64,000 bases of DNA from Rostratula benghalensis. Taxonomy: Eukaryota > Chordata > Aves > Charadriiformes > Rostratulidae. The DNA lies in assembly GCA_013399305.1 (NCBI GenBank), contig VXAI01000035.1:5402646-5466645 (forward strand). The letters are read 5' to 3'. The notes under the pieces were generated by a model. That model was not told the origin of the DNA and did no database searches. It was given only the letters and a program-made list of their open reading frames with translations. The position numbers and the translations under genes are program-made. Positions 26,731-39,469 of the stretch are shown piece after piece; within the stretch, counting starts at the first letter, position 1, and each line of letters opens with the position of its first letter.

Positions 26731-28320
26731 GTACTAATTAAAGTTGAAGTCTGTTTCCTGTTGCTTGTGGTTGGTGTTAATAGCTTCAAAGAAAAAATTA
26801 GGCTTCAATTTATATGACACGCCTCCCAACTTACACACACAGGAATAAGTGCAAGTAAGAAGCCCATTCCTGCAAACTGGATTTACAAAGGGATGCAGAT
26901 CCACACATCTATTTTCTTTTACGCTTTCTACATGGGGACCAGGCTCCATGAACACTCCTTCATTCTATATTGGATTGTCTGGCACAGACTGAAGCTGCCA
27001 GTTCAGTCCACACAGATACAGCATGTGCCTTTCCATGCTGCCATACATGCAAAATACATGCATATTATCTTTTTGCACCAGAACAAGGAAGAGAAAATGA
27101 TTAGTCACTGTGTAAAACTGACCTGGGTCCATCTGCCTCCTGCTCTGGATGGACATTGTTTCCAGGTGGCCTTGGAAAAGTTTGGTTCAAAGCAAAGCTA
27201 AAATCAGGCACAGAAAGCTCACCTCATGCTCTTTCACTTCCAACCATATGTATTTATTTATATATATATATGCATATTAATTTAAAAATAAGTACATATG
27301 TATACACGGAACACACAGCATATCACTGCATTCTTCCTGAAATATGCCCAAAGCTGTGAGATCTTTGAACAGGGATCCAACTTTCAAGCAACTCTGCACA
27401 ACTATTTCAGTATACATATTGCAAATAAGCCAGTGACCACAATTATGGTTACTGGAATATTGTATAAATGAATAAATGAGATGTTTAGAACCTCACTTGG
27501 GCTGTAGAGATGTACTGGCTGATAATGTTTTCAAGGAATTTTCTTCCAGCCCCAGACAGAAGAGAGACAGAGCAGACATTAACCACAACAAAAATCATTT
27601 CCATGGGAAATTTCAAAAAGAATTATGCTTTCTTTCAATTAGCTTGTTTTCAGGAGTCTGGGGGACATTGTGAATGGAGAAGGGGTGAAGGGGAAGGAAA
27701 AGATACCCATTTTTGGTAAAAGCATTCAGTTTCTGAATAAGAATTTTGGATGAGAAAAATAGTGAAAAATAGTCTTTGCTGAAAGCAAATGGAAAACCTA
27801 CACAGACTGGAAGATTTGGATACAAAATTAAAATGTTTTCCCTACAAATTAAATTCCCAAAGAAGCATTTTTCACCAGCATTGTTTTTTCAGTGATGGAG
27901 GCTGGGGGTGGACACAAAAAAAAAAATCAAAGTCCGATAGGTTGAACATTCCCCAGTGAAGTAGTCAGGACTTGGCTAACAGTCCCCAAGACTCCAGGTT
28001 TAGCTCAATCTGCTCAGAGTCGCCTCTGATTAACGGGCCTTCTTGTCACAGACCCAGGACAGCGGGGTCTTGGCTTACCATTAGCACTCTCAAGGCAGAG
28101 CTCAGAACAACTCAGCCTTTCACGTTCCTCTCATGCCTTGCATCTCCTCTAAGAGCTGATAAAATTCTGACTTCATTTTATTTCAGCATTAAAAACAATC
28201 CAAAACTGTCAATGACATTAAATTACATACCTAACTTGGCAGCAGCCATGACTGTACGCTCATGAGTGTAAAAATACAAACATGAAACAGAAAATTTACC
28301 GAAAATTATTGGTCAGAAAC
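26731..28320. other. Gene-free intergenic DNA
   Basis: No gene was seen. A short TA dinucleotide tract lies at about 27259-27272, within an AT-rich stretch with ATGTAT words. Frames are at most 102 codons and show no domain. Confidence 0.6.
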
Positions 28321-28369
28321 CCAGCCTGCAAAATTGGTAAGGAAGGCAACCCCTCCTCCCGAGTTGTAT

Positions 28370-28690
28370 TTACAGTGTCTTTGATTTATATCAAACATCT
28401 AAAAAAAAGTATTAAAACAAAAATAATTAAGGCAAGCCAAATCATTTGCTTGCCAACACGCAAAGTTTGTCCGACTGGACATATTGAGGCTATCAATCGG
28501 TGGTGTGTATTTATAACCTCGTGCTCAGACAACTTGGAACGACGAACGCAAACAGCCACAAAGAAGTCACTTTGTTCGCTTGGCACAAACAAACCCCCGA
28601 GATGAAAAGCAGCCTGGCCTTTATTTTGGGCCAAGCTTCCTCATCCGACGATCCACGACGTGGCACGGAAAGGGCAGTGTTACCAAAGGA
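28370..28690. promoter_or_regulatory. Candidate regulatory element that retains CpG sites
   Basis: Within 28441-28680 I count 14 CpG dinucleotides in 240 bases, close to random expectation at the local composition, whereas flanking DNA is CpG-poor. At its left edge are an inverted TTTGAT/ATCAAA pair (28380-28395) and a GGCAAGC/GCTTGCC inverted repeat (28431-28454). Short overlapping frames on both strands are not coding-like. This pattern suggests an unmethylated or conserved control element. Conservation and activity are inferred, not shown. Confidence 0.4.
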
Positions 28691-31600
28691 CACCAAGCAC
28701 ATGGAGATGCATCACTAGAGCAAACACAGACCAGGGTGCCAGATTTTGTTATTCTTGCTCTTCTTTCCCAGAATGGATGTCACTTTCCCTCCCTCCTTCT
28801 CCCCAAAGCACACTGGTTTGGAGCATTTTTTTTATATTTTTTTATTTTTTTTAAGGACCAGGCTTGACAGCACAGCCTGAAAAGCTCTTAGAGCTATAAT
28901 TTAAAACTGAATTGTGTTGATTGAAAACACGGCTAGCATCTGAATGCAGACATGTCTGAAGACTTCCACATGCATAGCCAAATGAAGACTGGTGAGGACA
29001 TGATGAGATTTGCCAGAAACATTATAGCAAGCTCTGTAGGAGATATGATCCACAACTGTGCACGGGTAGTAAGGAGACTGAGAAATGCCCACCCAGAGCT
29101 CTGGTAGGTTCCCTTAACCACTGAGCCATGGAGACCTGAACTGCCTGGGCAATACAAGGAAAAAAGACACTGTGATAGTCAATCATTCCAATCACAGATT
29201 GGAGAAGAAAATACCAGTGAGCTCTGGGTTGGTTTGATGTTGGTATCTCATTTACCATCCTACCAAAGCACAAGAGAAGGAACCAAGGTGAACGGGAGAA
29301 GCAAAGAAAATCCAGCAGAGTGGTTATCCAGTGAAGATGTAGCTTACTGGATGGATAATGCTTTGCCTTTTGTGGAAAGTTAGCTAAGAGAAGGGCAGCG
29401 AGCTAACATCTACCAAAAGATAATGAACAGAAGTTACAGGACACCAAGTACAGTTTGGTTTCGGAAACACTGATAGAAGTTGCTTCAATTGAAAGGGAGG
29501 ATCTTACCATCTTCCATGGCTCTTTCAGGGGAGGATCTGGTAAGGCTTCTAGTCCTTATCTCAGTGGGCAGACACTGACACTGTGACTATCCAGTCACAT
29601 TGTCCCATGCATGGATAATGTTTGATGGTATGATACCTTCATTCTTCTCATACCTTCATCCTCTTAGATATGTGAGGGAACTGAATGCATGAGAAAGTCT
29701 TAATAAAGCTTTAACCTTCTGATGACACTCAGAATTTAAAAGGTGGATCATAGGTGACTTGGGGTACTTTTCTCTCATTTCACTTTAAAAAAAAATAATA
29801 TTTCCCACAGCTCCTTGAACAGCAGAATAGAGAATAGATACGCTTATATTTTTCAGTCTATGTATTCAAATCCTTGGTTTCTTTGGCAAAAGGCCATATA
29901 AATTCTCATGGATTTGTTATTGCCTGCTATGAATTTACTACTCAGAAAGAATAATATTTCATTTGCTTTATCGTCAATGCCTTTAAAGAGGGTGAAAATG
30001 GATTTAAGTCTTTCATTGGGCGTCTTGATGAGGGCAGAGAAGAAACACAAGAAGCAGCCAAAAAGGACACTTAAAGAATTAATATAAGGCTCCATCATCT
30101 ATAACTCAGTTGATAAACTTAGGACTCCTTTGTAATGAATTGGGATGCCAAGAGATTTGTTCTGTAAATTCTGTCCAGAACTTGGCAACACTACTTCCAG
30201 GAAAGCAAGCAAACTCCTAGGTTTAGTTCATGTAACCCCGTGGACTTAAGGAATACTTTCCATCTGAATGAGCAGAGGGCTTGATCTTACTCATGTTGGC
30301 TCTTATGCTCTTCCTATTTTACACAGAGTTCACCAGCATAGGTCAGAACAGGACCTCAAACTCAAAAAATATTTACGTATTCATGGGTACATACACAGCT
30401 TCATGGAGTTAAATCCATCAAGCTAATTCCATCCCCAGGGCAGCTCTACTTATTCCATGATCCTTTACTCTCTCCACAGTGACCTCGTTTAGAGCAGACA
30501 CCACGGGGATCTTACCACACTGTATCAGCCCCAAAACGAGGTAGGCTTGGGATGAAGAGACCAGGACCTGGACTTCACCACTGGGAGAGATCCAAGTGTG
30601 CAGAAAAGTGTGCTTTGCTTTGTGTGATGGTGTAGAGTGAAATCAAGGATTCACACTGTTTGTGCTCTGGAGTTTCTCCAAAACTTATGTTCGGACCCTG
30701 CCTTGCCTCCATTTATCAAAGCTTATTTAGCTTGAAGAGTTTGACCATGTGGCTACCACCATATTAGTATCTGAGATATACTAAGTTTATACTATTGAGC
30801 AAATTTATGACTTGAAAGCCTGATCCTTGTCATTGGGGATCCAAGATGCAGACAGATGAAGCAGTTTGCCCACAGTCAAGAAAAGGGTGGGTTATAAAGT
30901 TGAGGATTAAAGCACAGCCCCTGGGTCCCACGTGGCCTACCAACTCCCAGGGTGATCCCTTCTCCAGTGACTGAAAGATCAGTGAATTGCTCTCTAAATG
31001 CTGCCAATGCAAACTCTCTAAAACACAGCAAATGGCATTTTTCACACTTTGACTAATGAAAGCTTGGCACATGGCATGAAAAATAAAATCCTCACTGCCA
31101 GCAGCACATATATATAAAATAATGTTTATTTCTACAGGACTTGTGAATAAGCAAGACATTTTTCATCCATGAAAGGCAGTTTCTGTGTGTATGTGTAAGT
31201 TAGCAACAACAACAAAAAGTATGACTGATGATCCCAATGAACATCATGCCAGTGAGATTCAAATAGTCGTAACTTTTTGCTTCCGAAAAGAAAGTCTCTT
31301 TTTTTATTTCACTCTGTAAACTTCTGGGTTTATTGTGGCTATATTTCTCTGCTCTTGACAAAAAATACATACATAATCCATCCTTTTGTTTCATGTTTAT
31401 AGAACAGCTATCATCATAGGGCTAGGCATTTATAGATGGACATTCAACACAAGGATGTTCTCAGAAAGCACAGCTCAGATTTTACGTTGCCTGCAAGATT
31501 CCCCATGAAGGCAAGGGTAGTTTCTGAAAAAGCTGGAAGAGGTCATTCTTCTATTCTTTTTTTCCACTGCTTTCTTGGTGCTCTCCCCGTGATCAATGCT

Positions 31601-33359
31601 AACACCAGAGGAGACTAGCCTAGCTCCTTATGCAGGCAGACTAAAGGTGATTAGACACAAATAGGGACCAATGGTATCCTATAAACACACTTTCAAAACA
31701 GACAGTATTTTCTCTTTGTCTGCTGCAAATGTTTTGGGAAAAGAGTAAAGTGGAAAAAAAACACCCAAAAATAGGAACTTCTGTAATAAACTGATATTGG
31801 GATTCTACCATATAGATAAAAGATGACCCTGCCACAAACTGCCTTTCAATTCACAGCAAACATTTGATACCTGTAAGGACAGAGCTCAGCAGAGGAGCCC
31901 TTGTAGGCATTTTAGGGACTTGCAGTAGTGTGAAAGGTTTATGTTTTCTCAAGTGCAAAAGGATTACTGGGGCTATTGTAAATTTGCTTCAAAGAAACAA
32001 AAGAAGAGCTTTACAGTCCTACAATAATCAGAAAAAATGTAAGAAGAGATAGGTGAGTTGTGATGTGCTTTAGCATAGCATAGCACCAGGTTTTATTTGA
32101 TTAATTCTTCCCTACAGCTTGTAATGGATATACACAGTGTGATTTCAGGGCAGGAGTAGCTTCAAAGTACAATCTGAGTATCACAGATCCAAGCACGCAC
32201 AGCTGGATCTCAAATATATAAGCCACTTTGAGTTACACAGGAGGAAGGAAAGGGGAAGATTACTATGATCTGAAGTGCTAAAGCTTCTTTCTCGTGATTA
32301 AGCACATTTACATGTTTTACTCAAACCAGCAGAAGTTGTTTCCAGGGAACAGAAAGAAAAAAGTAGGACTTAACACTCTGTGTGTGGGTATACAACGTAC
32401 ATATGTCCTGCTCCTCACCTGAGGCTTCCTAAAAATAGGGCAAAATCACGTTCCATAATTTGAGCAGAAAATTGGCAGTATTACAAGAAAATGACACATA
32501 TCAAAAAAGCTCCCTGGCATTTTCCTCCTGTGGGAGAGAATGAGGGATACCAGGTTTCTTCATAAAGGGAAGCAGATAAATTTCTCCTGCAGCAGGTGTC
32601 CTAGAAGACCATATATTGAGAGGGTAGTGAATCCTGGCTGCACTCCGTACAGTAGCCCATTTGTCAGGAAACCTCGCAACAGGCAGCACTGACATTGAGA
32701 GAGAGAACATCATCCCTGTGATGACCCCACAAAAGCATTGCCACAGTGCTGAGGCCTCAGGGTTTCTCAGCACCACTATCAGCTCTGCCTAAAGCTGAGT
32801 CCTCCACCTTAGTCTAGGGATCTCCTCTCTAATAACTTCTTTGCAAATCTGTTATTCCTTCTTTATGATGACTTGGAAGGTGTCATGAAGTATTTGCCTA
32901 CAGGTCTGGAGGATAAAGAGTACATTTTGTTCCAGACTTCTACTAAAAACCAGTATGCAGTTGACCAGAATCGAAAAGGCATCTGGTAGCCACACAAAAG
33001 GCAGCCAGAGAATATCACTCCTTTCTGTACTAACTGGTAAACTGGTACAATCTTGACCATAGTCTCATTCAGGAAGGATCTTGGACTTGAATATAGCCTT
33101 GGAAGTGTTGCCTGTGCTTGATTTGAAACAGCAAGGCATCTGAATGACATTTCTCTGAAAGGTTCTCAGTGAAACTTGGCAGTTCAAGCATCTAATTACC
33201 TTCACGGGGAGATCACCTGGACCATCTCTAACTCCGTAGCTCAGAAAGATAAAATGGTCATTGTTGGAACACCTTTCCTAGATTCCACCTGTAGGCCCCA
33301 AAAAAATGGGGGCAGGACATGAATGAACCACGTGAGCTATACCTGCTGATGCATTAAAT
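28691..33359. other. Gene-free intergenic DNA
   Basis: No gene was recognised. A T-rich tract lies at 28826-28852 and a possible SINE head on the minus strand at 29085-29145. Otherwise the sequence is ordinary AT-rich DNA with frames up to 109 codons and no domain. Confidence 0.6.
29085..29145 (-). repeat. Possible tRNA-derived SINE head
   Basis: Read on the minus strand, 'ATGGCTCAGTGGTTAAGGG' resembles a tRNA A box (TGGCTCAGTGG at + coordinates 29118-29128) followed by the GTTAAGG typical of MIR-type SINE heads. No B box (GGTTCRANNCC) is recognisable, and the tail is not identifiable. It could be a relic SINE or chance. Confidence 0.35.
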
Positions 33360-33445
33360 CTCCACCATGGGAAATTTTTAAGAACAGACTAGATGAGCAG
33401 GGAAAGAAATAGCTGACTTTCAGAGGAGGTCCTTCCAAGCACAGG
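33360..33445 (+). repeat. Probable CR1 LINE internal 3' fragment
   Basis: The string 'GGGAAATTTTTAAGAACAGACTAGATGAGCAGGG' (across 33369-33402) matches the CR1 3' block that reads 'GGaGgTTTTtAAgAacagaCTgGAtgag'. Its end, 'GAGGTCCTTCCAAGCAC', resembles the CR1 'GAGGTCCCTTCCAACC' block. It is old and short, and is probably one insertion together with the fragment at 33605-33673. Confidence 0.5.
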
Positions 33446-33604
33446 TGGCAGATGAGACATCTCACACCACAGCACCATCCAGAAATAATATGGGAAAGAA
33501 AACTTGGGACACAGGATGGCTGAAATGAGGTCAGTGGTTATTACTGAGCGCTAACCACAGTCCCCACTCCTAAGTGAGATGGACGTCTGTTTGGGAAAGT
33601 GGAA

Positions 33605-33673
33605 GTCCCTCTGACCCAACTCTAGTCAGGCTAGATGAGATCCCTTCTAAACCTACTTGTCTAAGATTCATGA
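33605..33673 (+). repeat. CR1 LINE 3'-end fragment
   Basis: 'CAGGCTAGATGAGATCCCTT' is followed by 'CTAAACCTACTTGTCTAAGATTCATGA'. This corresponds to the CR1 terminus: GGACTAGATGACC, then GGTCCCTTCCAACCTA, then the ATTCTATGATT octamer region. Orientation is sense, with the 3' end at right. Confidence 0.65.
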
Positions 33674-35748
33674 AACCCAACACACAGACCCATATGGCAT
33701 TTCAAGATTACGGAAGTTCAGATACTGGCCAATTTCTATTGTTAAGTTCACAAAATACTAAGATAAATAATGGAAACTGCTTCAGCTGCTATTTATTTAG
33801 GGCAGTTTTGCCATGTGACATCAGAAAATATTCCAGGGTGGAATTTATTAACATAAAAATGGACTTGGTAAGGCTTTGTGATCTATTAAACTTCCAGCTA
33901 ACTAGACTTTTGTTTATCCAATCAACAGATGGTGTTTTTCTGAACTGGTTATGTTGATTCACAGCACTGAAGTGGTTACTGGAAAAAAGGACCATGAGTT
34001 TAATAAGGAGCAGGCCCATACACACGCAACAAATATAGGCCATATTCTACCATCTCCAAGGGAAAAAAAGCAGCAGTTTTTAAACCAAATTACCAAAATA
34101 CTGGCACATTTTGCATGCCCGTTATGCATGTTCAAAGCCCCTGGAACAGGAATGCTCTTGATAAATCAGCTACTTCAGACATATGCAAGATGTTGTTGCT
34201 TTTGCTTAGAATATTCTGCTCCAAGTTAGGAGAAAGACAGACAGGCAAAGACTCCTCTTGCAGAAGTGCTGTCCTGGAGGGCTGGTTTAGCTGTTTTACA
34301 ACAAGACTCACTCCACTTAAAAAACCCCTCTCAGGTTTCTCATTAATAAATGCCAATGAACATAGTATGATACCAAGGTTGTGGAAACCAATGCCAATTT
34401 AGGAAGCAGGAAAAGAAAACATAGTCAATGGCAATAAAGAGTGGAACGTCAAAAGGACTCTTGAGCAGCTAAGCTCCCAGTCATTCCCCAAACATGAAAG
34501 AGGCTTGAACTGTTTATGAAATTAAGTGGAGCTTCTGTAACTGCACACTGAACTATGATGAACAGGAAATCTTTTATTAGGCCTCAAGGAGATAACATAT
34601 TGTCCTAAAGAAACAGCTACAGCCTTTGCTATATACCAGGGAGATTATTCCTGTTTAGGTGGATAAGTTGCTTTCAGACCTTTTTTCCACCATCTCTCTG
34701 ATTTAATATGTTTCAGGAAAGGAACAGTGATGTTCTGCTTAAACTGCACACAAAAAGATCTTGGAGAGAGGATCCACCATAGAACAACAGCAGAGGAGGA
34801 CAGGCTTCTGCCTCCACGGGCTCAAATTCAGAGTATCTTTGGGAGGATGGGAAAAAGAACTGAAAAGCATGTAATGGAGCATTAATAGTACTCCCCTATC
34901 CCATCATTTTGAATGTGTGTGTATATCTCTATATATATGCATATGTATATATAAACACACTAAAATATATAAACACACACACAGAGATACATACACCTTC
35001 CTAGGTGTGTGCATATGTAATATTATATACATACACAAGCACAGACTAAACTTTATACAGAGGGAGAATGCATACCGGGGTCTGACACTGGTTAAAGTTT
35101 TCTTCAGCGTATTTACACGCCTAGTCTCAGGCAGGATGTGGTCTGTCATTGCAGAGGCCACAGCACAAGGTGAGACTTTGCAAAATGTAATACAAGCTAT
35201 TAATGCTGGTTGGCCTGCAAAATTCATACCTAGTCCTTAGAAGGGAGGATGTTAGGATTGAGAGGGGATTTTCTTCAAGGACTGGATTGGTTGTTTCTGG
35301 AATGCTGAGACAAAAGACATTGAATTGGACACAGGAGGACAAACAGGCAGGGAAATACAAGACTGACTACAGTCATACTGGTTGCAACACATGGGAGAAA
35401 AAGAGATGTGAAATGTTAAAACAGTTGTGATAATACAGCAGTTTTGGTGTGATAGCCTTAAGTAGTAGAGGCATATTCTTCTGACAACTGCATGTTCCAA
35501 ACCAAACCATGAATTGCAGGACTGAACAATGATGTTTTACGTGGATACAAGTGCTAACATCAACATCAATCTTCTGCAGAAAAGTCTGCTAGAAACATCA
35601 CAGCACAGGTGTCATGGCATAACAAGTCATGGCATAACAGCTAGCATTGCAAATGCTTTAGGCTTATTACTTTTTGAGTCCAAGAGAGCTACATATAATG
35701 CCAGCTGTACATAAGAGAGCAGGGCACTCTAATTAGGATCCTTAATTG
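33674..35748. other. Gene-free intergenic DNA with one complex microsatellite
   Basis: Frames are no longer than 107 codons and several simply translate the TA/CA repeat at 34913-35045. A 15-bp period duplication of GTCATGGCATAACA lies at 35611-35639. No gene was recognised. Confidence 0.6.
34913..35045 (+). repeat. Compound TG/TA/CA low-complexity tract
   Basis: Alternating purine-pyrimidine blocks: TGTGTGTGTA, TATATATGCATATGTATATATA, ACACACACA, then GATACATACA and ATATACATACACA. Two similar half-blocks with 'tatATAAACACAC' occur 23 bases apart, suggesting local tandem slippage. Confidence 0.85.
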
Positions 35749-35857
35749 GCCCTGAGCAACCTGATCTAACACTGAAGTTAACCCTGCTCAGAGTGAAGGA
35801 GGTTGGACCAGGGAGCTCATGAAGTCCCTTCCAAACTAACTTATTCCATAATCTGTA
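35749..35857 (+). repeat. CR1 LINE 3'-end fragment
   Basis: Clear sense-strand CR1 tail. The order is CCTGAGCAACCTGATCTAAC, then ACCCTGCTCAGAGTGAAGGAGGTTGGACCAGG, then GAAGTCCCTTCCAAACTAACTTATTCCATAATCTG. The last part is a decayed version of the terminal ATTCTATGATTCTG octamers. The fragment is 5' truncated, as usual for this family. It is the best-preserved repeat relic in the window. Confidence 0.88.
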
Positions 35858-38800
35858 GGATATAAAAGATTGAAGCTTATCTGCCATCTCTGGCAGGAGC
35901 AGAAGACACCTTCAGCTTCATTCATGAAAAAAAGGAAAAACTGGGTTCTTATTCTTCCACTTTTGACATAGGACAGCTTTTGGGAGAGTCTGTGGGTTGG
36001 CCAGAGTTTCCTGTTACAGCAGAGAAATGCAGAGACTGAAATCCACCGGGTACTTTGAAATTCTTCAAAAGAAAGAAGACTGTAGCAGAAACAGGGAAAC
36101 ACTGATACACAGCACAAGCCAACAACATGATATTTTTCCTGGGAGGAAGGTGAGAGGAGAGGAAGAGACAAAAGGGTAGTTAGCTGTGTAAAGAAGCATG
36201 TTCTGATAAAAAAGTGTTACGCTTCCCTGCATGCAAATACTGATCCCTCACAAGCTGTTTCCTCTCAGATCTAATAATCTTCTTTACCTGTTGGAAACAC
36301 TCCGTAATTACATGTTCCAATGCCAGCTTCTCATTAACAAAGAAATCTGCCCTCTATTCCATGGGGTTTTGTTTTGCCTGATTAAAGATATTGTTAAAGC
36401 CTCCACAAATATTTTTTGTACCCACACAGGCTCCTTATTGAATCTGTCTGTCTTCACTTCCTGTCTTAGTACAACTTACTTGTTAAGTTGTTGCCTCACC
36501 GCACCCCTGAAGTGGTTGCCTTCAAGTGGCTGGTGAAATGATTAATATTTATTTAGTAAAGCTCTTTGAAGACGATACATGACATAAATATCAGCTAACA
36601 CTATTATGCTTGCAAAAAACAATACAGCTTTTGTAAGATTAAAAGCCTATTCCCTCATTAGATGTCTTGAAATTTGTTAAAACAAAGTAACGTAACCTTC
36701 CTTTTGCAGTTTATCCCTCTTATCTCTTCACAGTTTTTAATAGTCAGTATTTCCCATCTGATTACTGCTAATCACATTGTTATACTGCTTTTACAGCCTT
36801 GGGGTTTACTACAAAGCTTCTCTATTACTCCAGATAGGCAGAAAACAGTAGCAGGTAGGGAGCAATATACATTTTCCAAGGATCAGAACCATTATTTAAT
36901 GTTTTTGTAAATATTTACTTTAGAAGCAGGCTAAACGTTACTTAAGATTTGTTCTAAACTGCTGTGTTTAAAGGAAAAAAAAATCACAAAGACATATGGA
37001 ACTCATCTGAAGGAGAAAAAAATGTTACAATTACACAAAAGAATTAATTTCCCTTGCTGTTACCAAAGAGTTGTCTTCATAAGAGCTTGTGGCATGCCTT
37101 TGTATCTTAGGTGGAACATCATGCTACATATCATGTGGTTTGTGGTCTCCACTTCCTACTGCCTGAAGCCCTGGCTGCAGTTTCCCCAACCTGACTGTCC
37201 CACCAAATCAGTACACACCCGCATCCTGCTCCCACTGGGATTTCTGTTCCTGTTCTGCTCTTTTCTCTCTTTTTTTTTTTTTTTTTTTTTTTTCCTTCCC
37301 CTTCTTCTTCTTAGTCATCTTACCCACAAGCGGCATAAATCAAGGCGAGGCCGTGTTTTCACAGCTAGGCAATTCTTGCAACATCAGGGCTGAGCTCAGG
37401 GGAACGGCTGGAAAACTTGCTATACCTCCCCCCTCCCCACCACCACCTGCCTTTTGGCTAATGGAAGACGAGCGCAGTGCCAAAGGTGTTTGTTTATTCT
37501 TGCCCTGGGTGCTTTGATTCGTACACCACCAGTGAGAGAAACGGCCCTACCTCACAACACTGAATAGGGCCTCACATAGCCTTACAGACCTCCCAGATGT
37601 CTTCTCCAGCCTGCGAGATGTTGGGTCAGGTCACTGGAGATGTCCCTCACCAGCCTTCTGACAAGGCCCCCTCTGTTCTTTTACCATTTCGGAAGAGATT
37701 TGGAAAGGAGCTATAAAAAGTGTGGACCAAGTCAAAGCCACTCAGCCAGGCAAGCGTAGCCAGGTCACTTTGGAAGCTGAACACAAGGAACCGTGAAGAA
37801 GTGCAGCAGACCCCCGTGCTACAGTGTCACAACAGCATCAAGCCTGTGGTTTTTAACTACTTTGTGTCAGCTTGGACCAAAACAACAGGATACAGAGTTG
37901 TGATTGGAATTAGCCCTTGCAGTACCACATCTACTGGGGCATGGGCTGGTCAACCCTTCCTGCTCCGTGCTTCATATCATTTCAGGTGGGGATGCAGCCA
38001 CCTGTGGTGATGGTCCAGCAACCCTGCATGCTTGTGGGTGGGCTAGGAGTGAGCACTGGGGCAAGTTTGGGAGAAAGGTGGGGCTGCTCATGAGAGCGAG
38101 GTGGCGTGGGCTTGTGCAGCCAGGCCCTGCCCTCCCCGTTCTTGTGGGGTTGTGTTGTCACACCGGCAAAGCCAGGGCGGGGAGTTGTCACATACCCCAT
38201 GGGCAGACGGGGTGGGGAGGGCACGGCAGAGCTCGCTGCCTGCACAGCTCCTGCTGCCACCACCCCGTGTCCCAACAGCACAGGGCCAGGGGTGACTCCA
38301 GGCCACCAGCACCCAGTGCAGCCATGACCCGGTTGTCTCCCTGGACCACCCCGTGCCGCAATGACAGGACAACCTGTGGGCTAAAAAGCCTTCTGCCACT
38401 TTCTATCTCTTTCGCTGAACCTTAAACCTCAGGGCAGAACAAAAAAATTAAGTATTTCTTTGCAGGAACTAGAAACAGCATGAGGAAAACTAACCCCCTG
38501 ATCCTTTCCATGATTTTTACCTGCTGGAAGATCTGGGAGGAGAAGAGAGAAGAGGATGACAGTTCCCACTCAGAAAGCAGCTGCTGGTGCTCCCTGCCTC
38601 TGGAGGCCAGGAGCAGAGTCCACAGGATGTGCACATGGTGGTTTGAAAGTTGCCTTCAGGAGCCCGTGTACCTGCATGTCTTCATCTGTGATCACAGCAA
38701 CTGCTGTCCCTCTCAGTCTTCACAGGGCTGTTGGGAAGCCACGTTTATAGCCAGCCAAATTTAAGTTTGCCACCAACCTTGGCAAAACCCCTGCTGGCTC

Positions 38801-39469
38801 CACTCTGAGTTTTGTCAGAGCAAGGACTCCATCTCATACTATTAGTAATTACTGTATTTCATCAAGAACTCTTCGGTGGCTTTGCTTTTTTCTCAATAAA
38901 GCAAGGAACCTCCCAATTTTGGAAAGGGTTTGCAGCTGTGCAAGTGGGGGGAAGGTTGGGATTCAGATCTGTGTCTGCATACAGCAAGCCTGGTGGTAGA
39001 GAGACCCAGATCCACCAACACAGCAGGGCTGGGTGATGTCCTGCAGGGAGAAGGGGCCTTGTCCAGCACCCCGACCCCCATCCCTGCTCCGAATGGATCC
39101 ACAGGCAGGAGTTCTTGCAAGCGGCGGTGACAGGTGGTGTCAGCCTGTCCTCTCCTCCAAAATCCCGTAGCTGTGCCAGAGGCAGACACTCGGGAGGAGG
39201 CTGGAGGTGAAGCTGCTGCAACAACCTCCCGCATGTGATCCTGTCAGCAAGAACCAGCTCCCATCGTTGCCGAAGGAAGATCGCCTCATTCGTTTGGGGC
39301 GTCTCAGGCCCAGTGGAAGCTGGATAGCTAACGGCAAATGCATATTATAAAAAACACAATTCATCCACCCTCCCGTGAGGCTGAGGAGGGGGGGACCCCC
39401 CAGGGTCATACCGTCACCATACCGGAGGGGACAGCTGAGGCACAGGCTATGGTGCTTGCAGCTCCATGC
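35858..39469. other. Upstream flank, changing from AT-rich to GC-rich
   Basis: No exon was recognised. A pyrimidine tract with a T24 run lies at 37254-37313. From about 37.4 kb GC content rises and open frames become longer (up to 173 codons at 37904-38425), but they overlap in several phases on both strands and have no domain, as expected in GC-rich DNA. A TATA-like TATAAAAAG lies at 37712-37720. Confidence 0.6.
37254..37313 (+). repeat. Polypyrimidine tract with T24 run
   Basis: Nearly 60 bases of pyrimidines include a continuous T run at 37270-37293, followed by CC-TT-CCCC-TTCTTCTTC and ending in TTAG. It is low-complexity and might adopt triplex structure. It could also mimic a splice acceptor. 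Confidence 0.9.

Noticed and set aside
29320..29375. Second tRNA-like string near the possible SINE head
   Set aside because: No A-box/B-box pair at the correct spacing.
37904..38425. 173-codon frame in GC-rich DNA
   Set aside because: At least four other frames overlap it on both strands, with no domain or splice context. GC-rich composition explains it.
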